A stretch of 64,000 bases of DNA, from NCBI GenBank assembly GCA_038373865.1, contig JAXGGA010003038.1, forward strand, positions 1 to 64,000. Direction: 5' to 3'. Under the pieces are notes generated by a model, which worked only from the letters and a program-made list of their open reading frames with translations, ran no database searches and was not told the origin of the DNA. The stretch is from Uloborus plumipes (lineage: Eukaryota > Arthropoda > Arachnida > Araneae > Uloboridae). This document shows, in pieces, positions 33,629 to 45,277 of this stretch. Both the position numbers and the translations under genes were made by a program. Numbering within the stretch: position 1 is the stretch's first letter; each line of letters starts with the position of its first letter.

Positions 33629-34694
33629 TATTTTAACTCTTGGCATCTCTTACTATCCGCTGAAGACTTTTGGGTATCTAATACTCATTGCAATTCGATT
33701 TAATGAAACAAATAAGTCATTTGCAATTCAGTACATACTTTAAATGCGTTCTACAACTGAAAAAAAAGTTTCTTCCGTGAAAAGGTGTCAAAGGATCATA
33801 CAGACGTACAAAACCTGCCACATCCGTTTCATTGCATGCTTTTGCATAGTTTATGTCCGACCGAAATATCATCGGCTCTGGGACAACATACTGAAGTAAA
33901 AGGGGCGTTCCAGCGTTAAAAGTTGCACTCTGCGTGTACCCTTAAATATTCGACATCACGCTCGCAAGCGATTAAATACAATTTTAATGGTCCCTTGGGG
34001 GTATTCTGGATCTTCGATTTCTGTAATCGTGCCTTCTCATCGAGAAGCGAGCCTTGATGGCGTAAGGGCTTCAATGAGAATTTATTTCGGAATTTATGGA
34101 TTTATTAGTGAGAGTCGTTCCACTTTAGTCCCTTGATGAATTAAAGGATACTTATATCGGGAATAGATTGGGGCAATATTCTGATGAGTTATTGCCTATG
34201 CTAACTCGTGGGCAGGAAACGGTAAACCATTCTGGTTTCTTGACATTTATAGGGATGATTCAATTCCAAAATTTCGGTATAAAAGTGGCGGATTTTCAAA
34301 TTACTATTATGAAATAAATTACTAAGTATTCCTTTGTGTTCTTTGAAAAGTGGTTTCTTATTTTATAGTTTAACCTTTATGATGCCAAAACAGTATTCCA
34401 TTAATCAATATAATTAATTATTTGGTTGTATTTTTTCAATTTTATGTTTTTACGAGTAAAACCTTGGGCTAAATAGCTAAATTGAACTGTTAAATTCTAA
34501 TTCGTCGGATGAAAGTGGAAAATCTTTGTTTTTTCGTTTTTGCTTTTTTTTCTTCAAATGCAAATGATTCAATTTCATTTCAAATTTAAATAACAACCAT
34601 ACATCTGCTGTTTTTTTTTTTCAACAACTTCCTCGACAAAATAAAAGTCTACTTCCGTCGGTTTTGGTACAGTTAAGAAACATCCCTTAAATTG

Positions 34695-34775
34695 CTTGTT
34701 CGGTCATCCGAACTCTCGATAATCCGAACTCAGTCTGGTCCCGATAGGCTCGGATAATCGGCGCTCTAAACACAG
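34695..34775. mobile_element. pogo/Tigger-like terminal fragment
   Basis: The phrases TCCGAACTCTCGATAATCCG and GGCTCGGATAATCGGCGCTC are typical of pogo/Tigger ends. Only about 80 bp is preserved and no internal frame remains. Confidence 0.4.
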
Positions 34776-35507
34776 TCTTATGTTTTCTTCAAAAATAAAC
34801 ATTTCGAATAATTGTACATAAAATTCGGTTCTTATATTTGCCTTTTCAACCTTAACTATTTACCCAAAAAGCTAACTAGAGGTTCCCCAGTCAGTTCAAC
34901 ATCAGTTCTAAGTTACATTTGAATTGACTCTACGTTCTCTAGTATATCTTTTTTTTTCTTGAAAAATATTCCATTTCATTGCAAAATTAGAAATGCATAA
35001 ACTACATAAATGTTGCAATATATGCTATTTAATATTACTATAGAAGAGGACGCAATCATTTGTGTTTACAACGGACTTTTTGGTTAATTCAAACAGACAA
35101 GGAAGTCCGTCGACTTGCCTGCTTCTCGGCAGCTATATTTCAACACATTCAAAACATCTTACCCTCCAAAGCTAATTTCTTGGCAAAAGAGAACTAATTC
35201 AAAACTAAATTCCCTAAAAATATTCCTCCAGAAAAATTCGAGATACACCGTAATGCCTGTCTTAGAAACCTTGTAACTACTCACCCAAATCTTCTTTTTA
35301 CAAGGAATGCACGTTTATTTACTTAAAGCATTTATTTTTCTGGGAAGCTCTTTCACTCTTTACACGAAACGACACTCATTGTTTTCACTGCTTAGGAAGA
35401 AAAGCACCGAAAGGAATAAATAGCCTTAGGTAAGTAAAGGAAATGCAGCTTATAGCCACACTGTGGGCACCAAGATAAAACTTTTAAGTGAAATGATATT
35501 CTTTTGC

Positions 35508-35910
35508 GTAAAAGATAACAGAGGTCTTTATCCTGCTGGTTTCCATAGATTTGAGTCTTAAAAAGGGAAAAGCTAAGCCAAAGTATTTTGAACTATTCTT
35601 TTCTTTTCTTGCGGTTTAACTGTAAGTTTGAGGTAATATTTAATATTATGTGGAAATATTTGTAACATAATGTGCATATATTCCCTTTAAAAGAAGGGAA
35701 GAAAGTATCACTAAGTAAAAGATAACAGAGGTCTTTATCCTGTTGGTTTCCATAAATTTGAATCTCTAAAAGGGAACAGCAAAGTCAAATATATTATTTT
35801 ATTTTATTTTATTTTATTTATTTATTTATTTATTTATTTTTGCGGTTTAAGTTTGAGATATTATTTAAAATTATGCGGAAATATTTGTAATATAATGTGC
35901 ACACAATTCA
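35508..35910. repeat. tandem duplication, two ~200-bp units
   Basis: Unit 1 (35508-35683) and unit 2 (35715-35910) both begin GTAAAAGATAACAGAGGTCT and both end around GGAAATATTTGTAA.ATAATG, with a period of about 207 bp. Unit 2 has gained an expanded (TTTTA)n/(TTTA)n tract at about 35790-35840 where unit 1 has TTCTTTTCTTTTC. Confidence 0.85.
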
Positions 35911-35938
35911 TTTAGAAAAAAGAATCATTGTTATTTAA

Positions 35939-36084
35939 TGATGTACCTCGGTAGCTCGACAATTGAAATTTCGGCTCGATAGCGAGAGGTCGTGGGTTCG
36001 ATTCCCGCCAGTGCCCTGGGTGTTATTTCCTGTCTTTGTGTTGTAAATCTTTCTTGTGTTGTCTTATCCGTATAAATAAAACAA
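35939..36084 (+). mobile_element. tRNA-derived SINE-like repeat 1
   Basis: It carries a perfect pol III B box, GGTTCGATTCC (35995-36005), preceded at the right distance by an A-box-like GGTAGCTCGAC. A non-tRNA body follows (GTTATTTCCTGTCTTTGTG), leading into a (TA)n tract. The tRNA-like part does not fold into a clean cloverleaf by eye, so it is called a SINE and not a tRNA gene. Confidence 0.5.
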
Positions 36085-36085
36085 A

Positions 36086-36129
<44 letters not shown>

Positions 36130-36737
36130 ACCTTATATAAATCCACAGTTTACGTCGGATCTGGACGAAATTTGGCAGGCAGATATTTGGGCACCCTTTG
36201 AGTGGAAAAAAAGTACCGATCCGTTCGAATTTCGAATAAAGGACTTCAAAATGGCTCTTTCTGCTTCAAAATGGCTCTATCTAGCGAAATACTTATCGGA
36301 TCTTCTCGATCTTGGTCTCATTCGAAAGAACTCAAAAAATACCCGTTAGGAAAGTTTCTTTACCGTAGGGGTTCAAAACCACTAATCGATATTTCCAACC
36401 TGAAGACCCTGAGAGACCCCCTGATACGGGCATTTGAAAATTTGGAATTATCCATTTTGAATTGGATTTATAAAAATCGTCTGCACAAGCGTGAAAGAAA
36501 TTAAATAGCATGAAATCAATTATTGATAACAAAAAGGTGTTGCCATTTTGTTCTTGAACATAAACAAATAAAATTCTTGCTTTTGCTTTTCCTGTAGCGG
36601 GGATTTGAAACTTTGATTCAGTTTTCGTACTGCGCAAAATGTCGACTTCAATCTAATCCGGACATTTATAGACACGCGTTACTTGACATAAATTTTATTC
36701 TCAAGGTGTATCGGGAAGAGCCGGGCCACGCAGCTAG
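36085..36737. mobile_element. Helitron-like non-autonomous segment
   Basis: It begins with a (TA)n-(TG)n tract (36087-36129), then GATCTGGACGAAATTTGGCA, a phrase common in arthropod dispersed repeats. It ends GAGCCGGGCCACGCAGCTAG followed by T. A short GC hairpin just before CTAG|T is the hallmark of Helitron 3' ends. There is no RepHel protein here. The overlapping open frames 36116-36637 are not coding. The left boundary is uncertain. Confidence 0.4.
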
Positions 36738-37116
36738 TACGTAAATAAAGAAATCCAACCTCTAGGCGCAATTGATTCTCACATTTTCATAGTAAGTAAT
36801 AATTAACTATGACACGACACCAACATTATTTAATGATATAGGTGATAAACTACGGATTTTTTTATAGCCTTCAAATATTAAATTTTATTGATAGTTAGTT
36901 TCTGTAGCAGTTTTAGTATGATTCTTATCAAAAATTACTTTGTTCACAATCTCAAGAAAAAAAGCTAAGTTTTCAAAGTTATTCCCAGCTTCCCAGTTTA
37001 TGTTGCTTAATTTGCTATTAATTGCTGATTTTATTTCTTCTTATAAAATGTCTTTTTAAATATTATATCGTAGGCAGAAAAACATTTTAGTAAAGAATGT
37101 ATGTACCCTCTGGGGT

Positions 37117-37268
37117 CTATCGTAACTTTTAAGGGACGATTTTTCTTTCCTTAATAAAAAATTTATTTTTTACATGATATTTTTTTTTTATAATTTTTCC
37201 TGTCCATTAAACAGTTTGTAATCAGTATACAAAATATCTTTGGGGGAAAAATGTCAGGCATTAATGGG
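37117..37268. mobile_element. TTAA-type MITE, copy related to 55118-55338
   Basis: The right end reads TCAGGCATTAATGGG followed by TTAA (37269-37272). The neighbouring GATATTTTGTATACTG (on the minus strand) and CCCCCAAAG match the element at 55118-55338. The left end is less clear. The CCCATTAATGCC terminus with a TTAA target is piggyBac-like. Confidence 0.45.
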
Positions 37269-40200
37269 TTAAGCTTAATTTCCTCGGGTTTCTTTATCTC
37301 TTTCTTTTTTCAATTTTAAGAAATTCTTCGCCATAAAAGTATTCATTGCCGATACCTGCATTTAATTGTAATGAAATAACATGAAAGATGTTTTATTCAA
37401 ACATCTATCTTAGTTGTGCTCCCATGTTCTTTTTTTTTTTTTCTAATTCAATCGTTTGGATATTTATCGGAAAGTTTTGTTGCATGTTCCTTTTACTGTG
37501 TATGTAAATCGTTGGGTAAAAAGTCGAACAATTAGTACATTTACGAATCTTTTGAATGGTAATACCATGCGCATTTCAAAAGAGAGAAAAAATAAAGTTT
37601 TAGAATTATTAACAAATTTTAATTAAAATATAAAATAAAACTTATAAAACGTGATACCTAAATTATTTGTGTTCATGTATGTAATTTAAAAAATAAACCT
37701 GAGCTGTATTTGAACTTTTCAAGCAAAATATTCAGCGTTTTGTTTCAGACAGTAATTGCCTAGTTTCACAATCAAATTAAAACAGTAAGATTACTTAATT
37801 AAAAATTCTAAAATACTGCGATGATGCAATTGAAATTAAATAAAACTTCGGAGTTAATAAAATTCTATCCTAACTAACAACTTTTTTTCCAATTACATCT
37901 GATGCAAAAAAACACAAAAAGGAAATAAAACATTCATTCGTAAGCACTTAAAATGTAATTAAATCTCTTAAATTGTTTTCAGTACAAAAGCTTCAATAAA
38001 GTTTTCCCTTAATCGAAACTCCGAAAAACTAAAGTTTGCTCAAAAAGGTTATTGAGTCTTGTTTTAAATCTGTAATTAAGTTTTGAAATGTTTTCTCTTA
38101 ACTTAAATGAAACTGAGTGAAAGTTTGACTGTTTTAGAGCTAAAATAAGCAGCGTCATTGAAAAAAAGATAGCTTTCCGCAAGGGGATATACAATTTAAA
38201 ACGATCATTGTAATTGATATTTTTAAATATTAATAACAATCAGAGATCTTGGTGCCAGAAGATTGTAGAAAGGGAAATTGATTGCATGGTATACTCTTAC
38301 TTTATTGCGCTCCTCATAAAAAAACTTTTCTCAGTTTTTTTTACAGACATATCAATTACTTTTTTACAATATTGGTACAAACTATGTACGTAGATGTTAT
38401 GTAAAAGTAAGTCTGGGTGGTTTTTTTATTTCTTAATTTATTGTAAATCCAGTAAAGCTGGCGTTTATTCCATAAATCTTCATTCAAATTACCTTACTTT
38501 TGATGTTTTTCTCGTACGTTGCTTTCCTGCTTTTATTTGTGACTTTAACATGGAAGTTCGGGGCTTGGCAAGAAATTGGCCATATATTTCCAAGCTTTGT
38601 AGACGCCAGATGTCACCCAACATGGTGGCATTTGGCGACATTTCAGATTTAGTATGTAATAGGAAACAAACTAGACTTATCTGAGTGGTCGAATTTTAGT
38701 TGTCGTCTTTAGGTTACAGGATATCCCCAGAAAAAAGATATTTCGATTTAAAAAGAAAGCAAATCAGTTTTCCACTCATGAATTACAAAGCCAAAGATTT
38801 AATGACGAACTTTATAGGTAAAAGAAATAACACTAGACATACAACACGAAACATTTTAACCATCATTTTTAAGGATAAAAATTCAAATTTAATGTCTCCT
38901 AAATCCATAACACTTTTGAAATAGCAATCGAAAAAATATCGGGTATAAAAAAAAAAGTAACGAATTGAATTTTGTACTTCTTTCTGTTAGCTACCTGCTA
39001 CGCATTAAAGATAAAAATTACTGCGTTATTATTGACAAGTATTTTCTTCTTAATGTGTTGTTGCATTGACGTCTACGTTAAGTTTTTTTTTTCTTTTTTT
39101 TCTTTGACTGAAGCATGTATCGAATAGGGAAAGAATTCGCTTTTGTTCGATTTGTTGCATTCCCGGACTGTTAATGGCTGTTTCAATTTTGATAATGATC
39201 ATTAGTAGAGAAAAGTTAATGGCCTGGAAATAAAAAGTAAACATTGGGTTAAATAATGCGAGTTTTTTGACGAATAGGAAGAATTGTATTTGAAAAATAA
39301 CGTACTGTTCAATATGTAATCTATTTTCTTCAAATTCGTGATTCTACTTGATATATTTTAAAAAAATAAATTCTGATAAACTAAGAATATTGAACTATTA
39401 TTATTTTTTATAATGATACACGTGTTTTTCGATATTTAATGCAAATGTGCAATATTTACAAATTTTTACTTCTTTCGACTTTTAAACATTTTAAAACTGA
39501 TAAAGAGATAGTGGAAATTAAAGTAAACACAAATGTTAAAACAGATACTGTTACGAATACTTTCTGTCTTTAGCGTTTGGTGTTATGATTATTAATCGTG
39601 CACAGAAGTAGTAACCAACAAGATTTTTTTTTCTTTTTATAAAGTTAATTTATTTTTACAATCAGCTTTGGGCACAATAGAGCAGCATATTTTAATGGAA
39701 ACTTTATGACAAAAACCGTATTACACGCCGTCGTAAAATTCCTATCATAAATTAAGTTGAAAAGTGGAACACGTTTCTAAAGAAGTACAAAAGCAGAATA
39801 AAATATTTTTGGACAAAACGATTAAGTGTCTTAAAAATTATTACGTGTTGAAAATTGTACAGAATCAGCAACAGTAACTTCTAGTGAAACTGTTATTGAA
39901 TGCTTTACAAATTATTAAACATCAAAAACTGTGTGGAAACAGTAACAATAGCTGTCTGAACAATATAATAGAATGCTTTAAAAATTATTACACGTCACAA
40001 ACTGTACTGATATGACCGAATTTGATGCACTGCCAACTTTTCCGAACACAATAGTCTTTCCCATTCCGCCAATTCTATCAAACACACTTCATATCTTTGG
40101 ATATGAAAATTTAATCAGTTTTATTAATAATTGAATTACGTTTGGCAACAGAAAGGAATCACTCATTCTGAGTCGAGTGGACAATTTCATGTCATGAGCC

Positions 40201-43200
40201 TTCTGCACTGAACTACTCTTCCACATCTACAACGACCCGGATTGACTACATGAGCGCCCAAGCAGGGAAAAATGACGTTAAAAGCTCCCTAAAAAAGGGA
40301 AATATTTTAGACTCCGCTAGAGGTATAGTGATATCTTTGGAAATAACTGCCGTGGAATAAAGTAACAAAATACTCTTCAGATAGAAAACAACTGTTATCG
40401 AAATGCCTCAGCTCTAAACATCGATATCGAGTCCCTGAATCACTTCTTGTTATTAGCTGAGCAGACAGGGGAGAGAAAAAAAGCCATGATGATGATGATG
40501 ATTGCCTCGTCATCTGATGTGCTTCGTGTAACCAATCACGAGTAAGAGGTTTTTATATGTGCTACACCAAAGCCAAAAGAAATACTAAATACGTTTGTTT
40601 TTTATGCTGTTTGGTAGTTTTTATTTTTGTGCTTCTGATTCTTGATGGAGCATTTAGTGTGCTCAACTTGTCCAGCTTGAAATGGCAAAGTAGATCCAAA
40701 GGAAATGAAAATTAATCGGAAAAGCAAAAATGTACGTTTTGGTATCAGTTTGTAAGTACCAACAGCTATATTGCACTTATTAGGGCATAATAGGAAGCAA
40801 AAAAATAAAAAGAATAACTTAATGACACAACAGTATAATTTTTAAAGGAATCGGCATTGAGTTGATGAGGAAATCAAAAGGAAAAAATGGACGTACAAGG
40901 TTAGGTGGCATTCGAAAATGAAAGTTTTATGTTGCCAAAACTGAACTGCCTAGTTAATAGGGGACTGCATTGGAATTTTAGGCAATTAGAGTGAGGAAGC
41001 AGCATCATTTTCAGAGACAATTTAATGCTGTTTAGGGGTCAAAATAATGGAAAAAGAAATTCAACATAATAATGCCAAATTGCTGTTGGATATGATAAGT
41101 AATTGCAAATTTAGAAGCAAGCAAAAGGAAATATTTGTACAGCAATTGTACGTAGCAGACATTACTAAAAAAGGGGGAATGGACCTTTAAAATAGTTCCT
41201 TTCTATTTTAATAGGAGTTTTTTCATCTTCTTTTTAAAAGATTTATTTTGCTTTATACATTACTCTTTATTCTTCTTTGAACTATAATTATTGAAGGACT
41301 CTTAAAAATTGAATAAATTCCTGAAGATTAAAAAAAAATGTCATGCATTAGTAAATACTGCAAGTACGTCGACATCGCTCGAATGCTACTATAGAACAAT
41401 TCCATGATAATATTTCCTTTCTTGCATTACCTGCACTAAGGAGGAAAAAAAAACGAAGAAATGTGGAGCAACTTTCTTCACATCGTTAAGGACCTCTAAT
41501 AGGCAAAGAAGAAAAAAAATGGCAAACATAAAACTAAAATTAAAAGCATAACTAAGCAAAAAACGTCAATTTTTAACAAGCATTTTACAGTATCATTTCA
41601 GCCCAAGCACGCCGGATTGAAATCGATGCAAATGACAGGGGCTGTATGGATGGTTAGGGAGTTTTTTACTATTCTTTTTTCTTAGCTAATTAGTAGAAGG
41701 AGCTTGAAATGGTGTCATTAAACGGAGCATGAACGGCGCTATTTCTAACGTTCGTTATTTCTGCCCAATATTTTCTGTCCTATCAGCCAATAGAAAACTG
41801 GAATGTAAAAGAAAATAATTTTCCTTTTAATTGAAGATTTTGTCAATTGTCCGCCGATGAAATGTGTTTAGAGTGCACCAGAAAAGTAATTAACTAAGTA
41901 AACCTTGGTAAGCTAGTTACTATCATTTCGTTTTTATAATTTATTGAACAAAGTGCATGAAAGGAGGTGTAAAATTGATTGAACAAAACCAAAGTTGTAA
42001 ATTTGTTTGAAAGGGCTTAATTTTCTAGATATGTAAATCTTGTTTTTGTCAAGATTGTTAGCTATGAAATTTCGTTGTAAGACAATCCAAAAAGCAGCTC
42101 TTTTAGTTCTACAAACTCTTTGTAGCATGCAGACGACTTAATAAGATCAGTGCAATGATTACAGACAAGATAACAAAAGTTTAGTAGTTCAAAAACAATA
42201 TTTTTCGGCTATTCAATTTTTTCATTAAGTACAGTTTGATATGAAACCAGAAAAATTTAATATTGGAAATAATTTCATAATATTCATAAGTATTCAGAAC
42301 GTTACATTAGTAGTCCTTTTACGTGTGAATATTTAAATTTTTTGTATTAAGTTGATTAATTTCAATTCTGAGGCGACAATGCATTATACGTATTAATAAT
42401 AGAAATTTTGTTTGTTTAGATTATTAATAACTCTAAAAGAATAAGATATATGGGGTGATATAAATTCAATGTGTTCCATATTTAGCAATAGCAATTGCAG
42501 TTTTGTAAGTTAAATGAACTACTTTACTCAGAAAAGCTTTTTAGTGACAAAAAAAATTGAAAAAGAAAAAAATTCTCACACTTATACCGCTTAGAAAACA
42601 ATCAACTCTTAGGGCCCTGCTCCACATCAGCAGAAAACACTAGCAAAACCGAAGGCAGAAACCGAAAATCCGGGTACTTTCCATAGGAACAACCATTTAA
42701 TCCGTTTTATGTTTCTGCTTTACGTCAATGTAGCGCAGGTCCCTTACTTTCTATCATATATTTTTATTCATTCAGTTATTTTTTAAACCTTTTTTTGCAT
42801 GAAATGTACATATAAACACATTAAGGAACCAAAAATTACTTTTATCTAATAAATTTTAATCGTTAAAATTACGGCGTCTTCATTTCTACTTCTTTTGTCT
42901 TAATTTGTAATTGAATTCCTTGTTTCAAATAGCTTCCAGTTCAACTTTTCGTGCACGAATTGCAGAGTCACAAAATTTGGTCTGCTGATTTAACACCTAA
43001 TTAGATACACGACGAGAAATTGGTCCATGGGCAACCGAGATACTAGAAGTAGAAGGGTAAGTTAGGGCTGGAGCGATAACACCTTTTACCGTGCGAAAAG
43101 AGAAGGAGCAGTGGTTGGAAAAGTAGTGCATCTTCGTAGGCTGCACCTCCTTTCTATTTTCAAGTTCTAAAGAGTTTTGCTAGAGGATTTCAAATGCCAC

Positions 43201-44739
43201 GGTACATAAACGTCATGACTAAATAAAATGGACTAAAATAGAAGGACTTGTATCGCCACCACGCATAATCAAGTTATTTATAAATGTGCAGGAAAAAAAA
43301 TTAAAATTCTTATTCAAAACGTCCCATTGCGTTCATACCCTTAGCGTGAATTACGAATTCCAAATATAAAAGTTTAAAATGTAACTTAGCATTTCTCTTT
43401 CTCTCTAACATTTTTTTTTTCTTTCACGTAATAAAAATAAAAAGAAATCTTGCCATAGATAGTGATAAAATCTCCCTCGAAGCTGCAGACAGTTACATTT
43501 ACAAAGAAAAGAAACAAACTGCCTTATAACTTCCAACAACAACACCAAAAAAGAAAAAAAAAAGCAAACATACACACACACATTCCTTTGACAAACATCT
43601 GCAATAGAAGTTGAAGTTGCATTGTTATTCAAAGCACACGATGGTTTAGCCGGAATCCAGCTCCGAAAGCAAAGGGAATAATAAGAAAGAATGGTATAAT
43701 GAGAAATCGATGGTAGTTCACTCTAAACGATGCTGCCCTCCTCCAAGAAATTCCCTCTCCTCCTTACATCGGGGCGAAGACGGTATCTTTTAAGGAAAGC
43801 CGTAAACAGGATTCTTAATTACTGCGATACGTAGGCGGTTGGTAAGTTTCTACTTTGATATGTCTGCAAGCGCTACGCAAAAATAAATTAAATATATATT
43901 CTTAAGAAGTGTAAAATTATTCCAGCCCTGGAAGGCATGTTTCAGTTATGGTAAGAATTGCATTTCCGTCAACTCTTTCGGATGCTTTTTTTTTTCTAAT
44001 AAAAGGTTCTGTTTAAATAAAATGTGGTAGTTGTTCGTTTAGTATTTATGTTCTGTTGACACTTTGGTTCAGTAAGCAATTATGTGAATTGCGTAAAGGA
44101 ACGTATTTATTGAAAAACAGAAATGCCATGATTTTATCTTTTGGAGTCTTTTAATGTATTTCTTATTATTTTGAGACGCTTTCTGTGGATTTAATTTCGG
44201 TATTTATTTGGAATTTTTTTATCTAGACATTATTATTTCACTTTTAATCTTTATTTTAGATAGCTTCTTATTACGTAAAAGTTTTCTTTTTTTCTTTCCG
44301 AAATTCTTGCGGGAAAGTTATATCATACGACGTAATTCAAATAGGTAGTATAAAAAAGAATTAAGTGCAAACATTAAACGCCTTTAATGTCCCTAATACA
44401 ATGTTGGGATGGTACTCCTCCATCAATTATTCCAGAAAGTGCATACGGTCAAAATTGTCCGATGAATTTAAGAATTTGGCATGAATTAATTGGAAATTAA
44501 AATCAGAAGATGATGGCATTTAAACAAAGCTAAAGAAGATCTTCATCAAAAAGTGTATTAATAACAGTTACAAATGAGGACTTATTGAAATATTACTGTG
44601 AATCACAGGTGCAGCGAAGAGGAGGGTTAAAAATCAACCCCATCCTAAACCCTTGTTGCGGTTCTTGTAAATTGAAGATAATTGTTGATTAATTAGCATT
44701 ATTTCTGCCATGGGAAGGTAAAGAAAAGCAACTACAAAT

Positions 44740-44740
44740 T

Positions 44741-44765
<25 letters not shown>
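44740..44765. repeat. (TC)n microsatellite followed by T run
   Basis: A TC tract followed by about a dozen T. Simple repeat, no further function inferred. Confidence 0.9.
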
Positions 44766-44773
<8 letters not shown>

Positions 44774-45253
44774 TTTTTGCATTTTTATCATATATTGTAA
44801 TTTAGCTCTATCGTACAAGTTTGATTATTCTGGATTATTCCTTTTGACTATTTTGGATTCATAATGAATCCAAAACGAGTTTCTTCAAATCTCTCCAAAG
44901 CACATTTCTGCAGATGTTTCCCTTTTTTCTTCCCACGCAGAATTGTACTTTAGTGCAATTTATTTGTGCACATTCTAACTTACAATTTTTCTATAATCTA
45001 TACTTATTAACTTATTAATTCTATAAATAAATCTTAGATTTCGTTAAAGTTACTCCCGAAATGACTTATGCATCAAAGTAGAATGTTAAACAAATATTCC
45101 AAGTACATTCGGAATAATAACTTCTGCTCTCTCCAGAGTAAATTATAATTTATCGTCGCACGTCCCATCCAAAGCAAATATCGCAAACCTCTTCCTCTTC
45201 ATCTCTAACTCGAAGATAAACTCCGAAAAATAGTAAACCTGCCTCTTTTCCCC

Positions 45254-45277
45254 CACGTGATGACCCCTCTTTGACCT
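45254..45277. promoter_or_regulatory. candidate E-box plus DR5 nuclear-receptor site
   Basis: CACGTG (45254-45259) is followed by TGACCC (45261-45266), five bases, then TGACCT (45272-45277). On the minus strand this is AGGTCA-N5-GGGTCA, a DR5-type nuclear-receptor half-site pair. It lies in a locally GC-richer, non-repetitive patch (45120-45420) inside an intron. The function is inferred from motif alone. Confidence 0.3.

Noticed and set aside
35939..36010. A functional tRNA gene
   Set aside because: The B box is perfect but I cannot fold a cloverleaf with paired acceptor stem, and a SINE-like body follows.
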